NCBI RefSeq assembly: GCF_030272615.1
Contig: NC_081411.1
Location: 185,364,449-185,428,448, forward strand
DNA length: 64,000 nucleotides
Direction of reading: 5' to 3'
From: Cryptomeria japonica
Taxonomy: Eukaryota; Streptophyta; Pinopsida; Cupressales; Cupressaceae
In this document: piece after piece, positions 56,789 through 64,000 of the stretch
How the letters are laid out: the number at the start of each line of letters is the position of its first letter
How positions within the stretch are numbered: the stretch's first letter is position 1
Notes under the pieces: model-generated
The model's database searches: none
Told to the model about the DNA's origin: nothing
The model's input: only the letters and a program-made list of their open reading frames with translations
Position numbers and translations under genes: made by a program

Positions 56789-58980
56789 ATGGATGTCTTT
56801 GACATAGATGAACTATTAGGTGAAAATCCCCCACCACAACCACCTCCTCCTCCTCCTCCACCTCCACCAACAGCACCACCTCCACCTCCACCCCCTAGAT
56901 TGGATGAAATTCGTTTAAGAGAACGAATTAATGAAAACCTACAAGTGATTGAACAAAACATTGCTGCTATCCAAAATGAGCCAATCACGCCACCCCATCT
57001 TGTAGAGTTTGCAAAATCAATGCAAATTATTGTCGAGTCGGTTAGATCTATTGATTCTCAATTAGATCAAATTCATAGACAACGACAAGAGTTGCGTGAT
57101 TTTTATGCCGATGGTTTAACTTATAGGCAAATCACTGATTTAAAAATAACCAAAGCTCATTTATGTCCATATTTTACTAACCCAAAAACAAGATAACCAA
57201 TGCAACATAACCAGAAAAGAATTTCAATTAGGTGGTGTGTGCATCCAGAAATGGCTAGATACTTTTGGGATAGATGGTGGATGGTTTTTGATTATCCACC
57301 ACATCGTAATTATGAGGTCCCTTTTTATTTTTTGAATAAATTATACTGTGAGTTTGTAATGAACCAAAAACCAAATTATTTTGACATTAATTCATTCCAG
57401 GTTGTTGGTCATGGAATGCCACAGCATAGATTAGGGGCACGGAGTAATAATCCCCTGCCGAATCCACCCATAGTTCCACTTGTTGCTCCATCGATTCCTA
57501 CAGATGTCCAAAATACATCATTCATTTCGACATTAGATGCTTTGACTTCCCTCACAGGTAACCTGAGTGAGCAAGCTGCTCACATGGCATCTGCTCCTCA
57601 ATGGATGCCACATATGTGTTCGAGTTGTCATGAGACGTGTGTAGGTCCTACTACTGCTGCAGGATCTACTTCAGTTCTAGCTGAGCATGATGCAGTAGAT
57701 GATAGTATGATGACATCTTAGATGGATTTTCTTTGCTCGGATGTTCATCTTGACCAGGTATAGATATATATACATGTACATGCCAATCTTTTAATACTTC
57801 ATTAAATATAGGTATAAACTAAGTGCATCTCTTTTTTTTATACAATCTAATACTTCATTAAATAAATTTTGTTTATGTAGATAAGGACTACACCTAATAT
57901 TAGAGTCAATATTGCATCTACTGGAACACAACTCAACACACCTTATGGGGTATAGTATAAATTTCTATCTAGACATTGTACTATCTTTTTAAGTTAATAT
58001 GTTATCATCGTATACTATATAAATTTTCATGTTGATACATTGAATGCTTCTTTCTCCAGGATTCAGGTCATGAGGGACCCTCTACATCACATCGAGAAGA
58101 GGGTCTGACTACTATGACACCATCTATGGTATGTATCTTATAATTCTTAAATTAAATATGAACTCTTACAATATTGTAACTTAACTTGAAATTATTTAGT
58201 ACACATATATATGTTCACTAAATATGATTTCATTAAATGCATGTATGCAGGTGGACACCACCATTAGGATAGGTTATCCTCATAATTTTGATCAGAGCCA
58301 ATTTGAATGCACATCGACATCCTTTGAGGTATTAATATGTAATACTTAATTTGATCTTATTTTGACTCTTAATTTAAGATTTAATTGGACACTTTGAATT
58401 TGACCTTGTACAGGAGTTAGCTAGCACTACATTTGGTGTTGATACTGCACAAGATACTGCTAGAGGATTTGATGAGCATATGGTAAGTTTGTAACTTAAT
58501 TTATGAATTCTACTATATTTGATAAATGATTCTTTTAATAGCTAATTTCAATTAATATTTTAATATTATTTTTTTATTATACAACATGAGACGGGTGGAT
58601 CTGGACCACGTCTCGAGGACAAGAGAGATACTGCTAGAGGATCTGATGAGCATATGGTAAGTTTGTAAGTTAATTTATGAATTCTACTATATTTGATAAA
58701 TGATTCTTTTAATAGTTAATTTCAAGTAATATTTTAATATTATTTTTTTATTGTACACCATGAGATGGGTGGATCTAGACCACGTCCCGGGGACAAGAGA
58801 GATACTGATAGAGGATCTAATGAGCATATGGTAAGTTTGTAACTTAATTTATGAATTCTACTATATTTGATAAATGATTCTTTTAATAGTTAATTTCAAG
58901 TAATATTTTAATATTATTTTTTTCTTGTACAACATGAGACAAGTGGATCTGGACCACATCCCGGGGAGAAGAGACCATAA
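56789..58980 (+). pseudogene. Eight-exon partner gene of the putative DNA transposon
   Basis: Not a family I recognise. Exon 1 (56,789-57,757) encodes MDVFDIDELLGE, a long polyproline tract (about residues 14-36), a helical region (RLRERINENLQVIEQNIA) and a Trp/aromatic-rich domain (WCVHPEMARYFWDRWWMVF). In-frame TAA (57,194-57,196) and TAG (57,719-57,721) interrupt it without a frame change. Seven short exons follow: 57,881-57,949, 58,060-58,128, 58,251-58,328, 58,414-58,482, 58,591-58,656, 58,765-58,830 and 58,939-58,980 (TAA stop). All are multiples of three (69, 69, 78, 69, 66, 66, 42) with GT/AG borders, and encode Ser/Thr/Gly-rich segments. By analogy with two-gene elements it may be an accessory DNA-binding protein; that is inference. 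Confidence 0.55.
58453..58974 (+). repeat. Three tandem copies of a 174-bp exon-intron unit
   Basis: Units start at 58,453, 58,627 and 58,801 (GATACTGCTAGAGG and variants). Each covers the end of one exon, a whole intron and the start of the next exon, so the repeat multiplied exons of the partner gene without breaking its frame. Copies are roughly 93-96% similar by eye. Confidence 0.9.
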
Positions 58981-59000
58981 GATGTTATTGATGATAGCAC

Positions 59001-59460
59001 TTAGATTTTACTATTTATTTGGCTTTGATATGTACTTTTTTATGGACTTTACACATTTGTTTACATGTGCACATACTTTATATATATGGATAGTTGCATA
59101 ATAGGATTAGATCATATATATTTTGTGCATACTTTATATATTTTGTGCACATTAGATATTATGTGGAGTGAACATCATGTTACCATCTAGATATACATAT
59201 GGATTAGATATTATATGGATTATGTGGACTTGAAATTTTACTGTTTATTTGGCTCTGATATGTACTATTTTATGGGCTTTACATATTTGTTTACACGTGC
59301 ACACATACTTTATATATATGGATAGTTGCATAATACGATTAGATCATATATATTATGTGCATACTTTATGTGTATTGTGCCCATTAGATATTATGTGGAC
59401 TTGAAATTATGTGCACATTAGATCATATATATTGACTTGAAATTATGTGGACTTGAAATT
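59001..59460 (+). repeat. Two tandem copies of a 230-bp unit in the convergent region
   Basis: Copy 1 starts near 59,001 and copy 2 near 59,231 (ATTTTACTATTTATTTGGC, TGATATGTACT, GGATAGTTGCATAATA). They lie between the 3' ends of the two convergent genes, probably in 3' untranslated or terminator DNA. Confidence 0.75.
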
Positions 59461-60242
59461 TTGTGCATACTTTATATATTATGTGGACTTGAAATCTTAT
59501 TTATGGAAGTTGTGCTTAAACAACTTTATAGGGATTATGTGGACTTGTAATTTTATTTTTGGAATTTCATTTAAATAGTTCTTGTGATTAGATAAACTTA
59601 AGGTACATACATCATGAACTAAGTATTGAAACATATCTTATAATTATAACATATTCTAAATTAAAAAGTATCAAAACAAATATAATGAATAGAACTTGAT
59701 TAAAACATAATTATCTCATTCATAAATTTGACCAATAGTCTCTCATTTATGTATATTGTACACAAAATGTAATCAAGAAGACATGTCTAAAATAAAATAA
59801 ACAGTCTATTTAAATTATAATAATAAGTATTTATATCTCTCAAAATACAACATAAAGTATGCACAAACAATAGTAGTCATTGAGACCAAGTCTACTCTGA
59901 GAGGCCTGGAAAAAATAAATACATATGATTAATTTTTATAATCAGGATGCATTGAATTTAAAATACAAAGGGATTTGCCTTAAGGGTACAAAAATTTAAC
60001 TTACTTGTAATTATTCAAAATGAAACATAAAGTATGCACAAATAACTTTGTTTTCATTGATGCCTTCTACTTGTGGTAGACCTGGAACAAAATTTTACTA
60101 GATTAGATTTTATAATTATGATGCATGATATAAAATGCTATATATAATATGCATCATGACTTTTAAAAGGGAGGTGGATTAAGGGTTTAAATTATAACTT
60201 ACTTGATATTCATTCCGTTATACCATCTGCATCCTCTCTCTT
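59461..60242. other. AT-rich region between the convergent genes
   Basis: No coding signal. Short similar phrases recur near 59,840 and 60,020 (AACATAAAGTATGCACAAA), suggesting another small duplication of about 175 bp. Confidence 0.4.
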
Positions 60243-63233
60243 TTACAAAGCATCTATAATGGTCTCATGCTCTTCCATAGAGAGAGTACATAATTGTTTA
60301 TTAGCAGGCCTCCCACGATATCTATCCAATTTTATATTAGTTGCCACTACCAAATGCGAGTAATGTATAATCTTATTCTCTAATTCATAATCTTCAAATG
60401 TGGGCAATCCATTCTTTCTTGTTAGATATTTGCGTAGCCAAGTGCCAACAACAACCACAGATCTTGTTGGATAGTCATAACCATCATCATCTACTCGAGG
60501 AGTGGTTAGCTTATGTTTTGGCTCTACACATCGAGCCAACCAATACTTTGTCCCCTCTTCATTGTCCTCTGGTGCAACAACAACATAGACATGTCCTGTG
60601 CACAAAACAATTTTATTTTAATATTTAATGAGAAATAAAAAGAAAAATATACACTATAAGATTTCATAAATATGTAGTATTTAATAAATCAAAACAAATT
60701 TCAAAAATAATTTTACCTTGTTGTATAAGATCTGAAATGCGATCATAGTCATTTGATGCAAACATTTGATCCATATCTTCATCAGTTCTTTCATGCGGAT
60801 CATTTGCATCTATGGGTGTCAGTGATCTTTGTTGCCATTCTTCAACCCACTCTTTATTCTCACAAAATTCCCAATCTCCGGAAACACAAAACTGACAAAA
60901 GCAAGCAAGTTGCCTTGTGAATATAGTCCATGTGTTTGAATTAGAACTCTTAAACGAATGCCATTTAGCTAATCCAATGATGGTATTACAATCATGCTGA
61001 ATAGGAATACTATCTTCCTCTATCAACCAGAAGAAACGTCGAATGCAGAGTTTTCAGTTGATCCTTTTGACAACTTTGAATTGCACCAATCTACAACTGC
61101 ACAAGCATCTCTGAATTTCACTACATCCTCAAATTTCAATTTTTCTCTAGCAAGAGCTATTTTTATATAGGCACCGGCTCCATCGTGTTCCCCCTTACCA
61201 TGTCCCGCTTCAAAAAAACTCCATAAATGTTGGACATTGGTTATCTTGTGAACTTTTCATAGCCAATAAAACATTCTTGCAATTTTTAATTGTCTAGTGC
61301 AGTTATCTAACCATATCATATGTTGTTTCATGTCAATTTCTCTTTCCTTAAGATTATCATAAAATACCTCGAAGCAATGTTGAACAAACTCTGAAGAGTG
61401 TAATCGATTATCACTAACATAGAAATGATACTCCCTCAAAAAATTTATGTTATCTTCTATACTGTCATGGTCATGTCTATATATAATGTGCACAAATATG
61501 GCCACTTGCACTGAGTTGTAGTATTGTGATTGAGTTTCCTCTTGTGGTTTTAGAGTATAATTTTCTGCAAAATCCACAACTGATACTATTGTTCCAACTG
61601 GAAATGTGTTCTTGCATATGCAAAACTATCCATCAAGCCATCGGACATGTTGGGAATGTTTCACATATTTTGGAACAATATGAGTTTTAAACTCACTAAT
61701 AAATGCATTCACACTATTCTATTCTGTAATCAATTCTAAATGTTTCCCCATCTTTCCATCCTTTAGAGGGTATTCTATATTTTTAAATCTCCAAACATCA
61801 ACCATTTTTTGTCCAAACTCAGATGAAACATGTTCATGCAAACATTCACCTATCGAAGAATAGTTCCCACATAAATTGCAAAGGCCATAAATGCATGAAT
61901 TGGAAAGAAATACTTGTTCATTAGGTGGTTTACAAAATAAACTTCCAATAAAATCTTTTATAGTTTTAGGTGGAACATAAACACCACAATCCTGCACAAG
62001 ATCATTACCATGCAACATACAACGTATATATCGAAAAACATCATAATAGTAATGAAACTGAACATGAGTTTTACAACAACAAGATATTCTCTGTTTATTG
62101 ATTTTAACATACCAAGGATTGTATTTTTCAAATGATCTTTGACTAATTCGTAAATTCAATAACATAGATTCATCACTAAATTTTTTAAAGAATTCAGTTT
62201 GAGTCATGTCAAGAAGATGTTTTGGATGAGGATCACGAATTTTTGATCCCACCTGTAACTTTAAAACATCTCTAGCATTTGATGAAACTCTAGTGTTATC
62301 ATGCCAAAATTTTGCAATTAATTGTTTAGTTTCATCATTTAATTTCATGTCCGACCTTTGAAGTCTACCACTAAAACTCCAACAACGGTTTAGTGGATCA
62401 ATTTCAATTGTGTCTCTTCTTTTGGCCGCTCTTGACAAGGTTCTATGATGTAAGTTCAAATAGCCACTTATATCACTTAACATTCTTTTACTGACAGTCA
62501 TTTTGTCAACTATAGTAGTCATTATAACTCTATGTGCTGCATTCTTATCTTTAGATCGACTTGTTTTTCCTATAGAATCAATGGCACTGGAAACAATAGA
62601 TACAACTTGCTTATATGATTCATCTTTTCTTTTTGGTTTTGCATAAATACCTATTTTTTTCATGACTTTACGCATTTTTAACATTTTTATTAATTATAGC
62701 ATTAATTGACATTGGGATCCTAACTTTTTATTATAGAAAAATTGTTTATATAATCTGTTCACATGTGTTCTGATTTGTGTCCAAGAAACTAACCCATTAA
62801 GATTATCTAGCACATTGCTATCAATAGTAAACAAATTACATTCATTTTCTTTCAGAGAGGGTGGTGTAATATTTTCAATTTTTATTTCTTTTCATATTGA
62901 TGTATGAAATTTATATCCAGCTTCATTTAAATCAGCAATTTGATTGGCATCATAGCCATCGGGATTTAAAAACATACCAGGATTCGCATCCACATGAACA
63001 TTTGCATCAAAAGTCATACCCATTTGTGGTTCTACATTTCTTGCATCCATCATGATGTCTTCAATGGTCTCATCTACAATGGGCACTGAACTAGATGCTT
63101 CAGAAGTGTTATTCAATTCTCGTTGTTGTGATCTTCGATCTCTTTGGCGTTTTGCCTCCTTCTCTCTTTGTGCTTGAATTTCATCCACTATCATTGTCCT
63201 CTTTTTTTTCTTTTGATGTTGCTTAGAACCCAT
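60243..63233 (-). pseudogene. Transposase-like gene of the putative DNA transposon
   Basis: On the minus strand an ATG at 63,233 (MGSKQHQKKKKR, basic) opens a frame conserved to about 61,050. It is interrupted by five stops (62,892; 62,694; 61,719; 61,626; 61,257) and one frameshift near 61,045. An intron (60,596-60,716; donor CAAG|GTAAAA, acceptor GTGCACAG) joins it to exon 2 (60,243-60,595). Total length is about 955 codons. Motifs in order: a Cys/His segment SCCCKTHVQF (about 62,080), DFAENY (61,574-61,557), FYVSDNRLHSSEFVQHCFE, WLDNC, HGKGEHDGAGA (61,171-61,206), CFCQFC, and a C-terminal YVVVAPEDNEEGTKYWLARCVE domain. I have seen the same motif order in uncharacterised animal and plant proteins, likely DDE-type transposases. 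Catalytic residues are not proven. Confidence 0.65.
60596..60716 (-). other. Intron of the transposase-like gene
   Basis: 121 bp. The donor GTAAAAT follows CAAG and the acceptor TTTTGTGCACAG precedes GACATG. Splicing joins LIQQ to GHVYVVV in frame, and the intron itself contains stops. Confidence 0.7.
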
Positions 63234-63407
63234 TTTAACAAACTCATCTTCAAAAAATAATATCTTTTTACTGAGTTCTTCAAAAAATCATGTAAAAAAT
63301 ATTAAAAAGTACTGCCAAATGATGTAAAAAATCTTTGTCAGTACGGATTTCAATGATAGTGTGGTAAATCGATGCAATCTATCTTGTTTTTTATAGTAAC
63401 GGTTATT

Positions 63408-63510
63408 TAAAATGGGGGCCTGTTATTTAAAACGGGGGCCCGTTATTAAATCCAACAGGTAAAAAATGGAACGGGCCCCCGTTTATAAAATGGGGACCTG
63501 TTATGTAAAA
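63408..63510. repeat. Right GGGGGCCC subterminal repeat cluster
   Basis: Four sites near 63,413, 63,434, 63,472 and 63,493 (GGGGGCCTG, GGGGGCCCG, GGGCCCCCG, GGGGACC), of the same type as the left cluster. They lie upstream of the minus-strand gene, about 175 bp before its ATG. Confidence 0.75.
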
Positions 63511-64000
63511 TTTGAATCCACAACTCACCACTTGCCTCGGGATTAGGCCCAGGATAGGCCTGGGATGGCCACACCTGAGACATGAACCTGCAAATTCAAA
63601 GCTCCATGAATGAAAGCACAAATATGAACTTCTAAAATAGTTTACATGCCTCTAATCAAAGCATTTTTATACGAAATTAAAACCCATTTCAGATTATACT
63701 GTCTAGATTCTAAATATGTAAATTAATTTAAAAATTGATTATTTTAACTATTTTTCATTTAATTTATACTAAATCAGGTCCATAAATTTAAAATATTAAC
63801 TAATTTTCTTAATTTAATAACTTTTTTATTTTAATGAATTTTGAAAAAAAAATTATATGTCATCAATCTACACAAAATTCTTTTCTATTTAAAAAAATAA
63901 ATTCAAAAAATGCTAAGTTTACGTCAAATTATGTGGGTCGTACACGTCAAATTTTTAAAAAGATAATTACGGCAATTAAAAAATTAATTAAAAAAAAAAT
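63511..64000. other. AT-rich right edge of the window
   Basis: A short GC-rich palindrome (CCCAGGATAGGCCTGGG, about 63,549-63,565) is followed by very AT-rich DNA with A-runs. No gene is seen. Confidence 0.35.

Larger units (their letters stand above)
54159..63510. mobile_element. Candidate two-gene DNA transposon with GGGGGCCC subterminal repeats
   Basis: The left (54,159-54,460) and right (63,408-63,510) edges both carry clusters of the palindromic motif AACGGGGGCCCGTT and variants, found nowhere else in the window. The first ~40 bp of the left cluster and the reverse complement of the right edge can be aligned as an imperfect terminal inverted repeat (AACGGGCCCC ... AGGGGCCCGTTCT versus AACAGGTCCCC ... 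CGGGGGCCCGTTCC). Between them lie two convergent genes: a plus-strand eight-exon gene and a minus-strand transposase-like gene. The layout resembles MuDR or En/Spm, but the proteins differ. Exact termini and target duplication are unresolved; a longer TIR starting near 54,096 is possible. Genes carry several stops, so this copy is inactive. Confidence 0.6.

Noticed and set aside
56725-56988. Minus-strand glycine-rich frame
   Set aside because: Complement of the polyproline tract in exon 1 of the partner gene.
54159-63510. Assignment to CACTA (En/Spm) because of subterminal repeats and a multi-exon gene
   Set aside because: Ends do not start CACTA and the transposase-like protein lacks the motifs of that superfamily as I know them.

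Overview
The window looks like a nuclear scaffold from a seed plant with a large, repeat-rich genome. A gymnosperm such as a conifer is my best guess. The evidence is long AT-rich stretches, nested LTR retrotransposons at several stages of decay, plant host-gene relics (NPF transporter, NB-LRR-type leucine-rich repeats, PPR, ankyrin-PGG) and typical plant primer-binding sites of the TGGTATC type. The species assignment is inference. I see no tRNA, rRNA or CRISPR, and no host gene that is clearly intact.

Layout. 0-8.6 kb: last exons of an unrecognised gene, low-complexity repeats, a LINE RNase H relic, one NPF transporter exon, and a minus-strand LRR disease-resistance-like pseudogene. 8.8-12.9 kb: 5' LTR plus gag/protease relic of a Ty1/copia element, a LINE-like stretch and a minus-strand LTR. 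12.9-21.3 kb: two pieces of a flanking repeat split by an insertion, which itself hosts a 6.7-kb minus-strand LTR element with clean LTRs and a TGAAC target duplication. That element has no visible pol, but carries a zinc-knuckle gag-like gene and one giant ORF (about 1,100 codons) of unknown function. 21.3-24.2 kb: PPR relic and LTR-like sequence.

24.9-42.5 kb: ankyrin-PGG gene B, a pseudogene. Its last exon is split by a 7.75-kb copia element (25,116-32,869). Intron 1 holds a second copia element (35,473-40,924) that landed 14 bp from the exon-2 boundary. 43-46 kb: a repeat copy, a LINE 3' end and a single LTR. 46.1-51.8 kb: ankyrin-PGG gene A, a tandem paralogue of B with three exons whose frame is broken only by one missing base. 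Its 5' end forms one arm of a roughly 1.1-kb-per-arm palindrome with about 98% arm identity by eye; the other arm carries a head-to-head truncated copy (C).

54.1-63.5 kb: the most novel-looking object, a candidate two-gene DNA transposon about 9.3 kb long. It is bounded by clusters of palindromic GGGGGCCC motifs. A plus-strand gene of eight exons (seven of them short and frame-neutral) converges on a long minus-strand gene. The minus gene has motifs (DFAENY, HGKGEHDGAGA) that I associate with a widespread but poorly named eukaryotic transposase-like family. Many decayed reading frames in the window keep their frame and are broken mainly by stops at Gln, Trp or Arg codons, as expected from C-to-T decay of methylated DNA.
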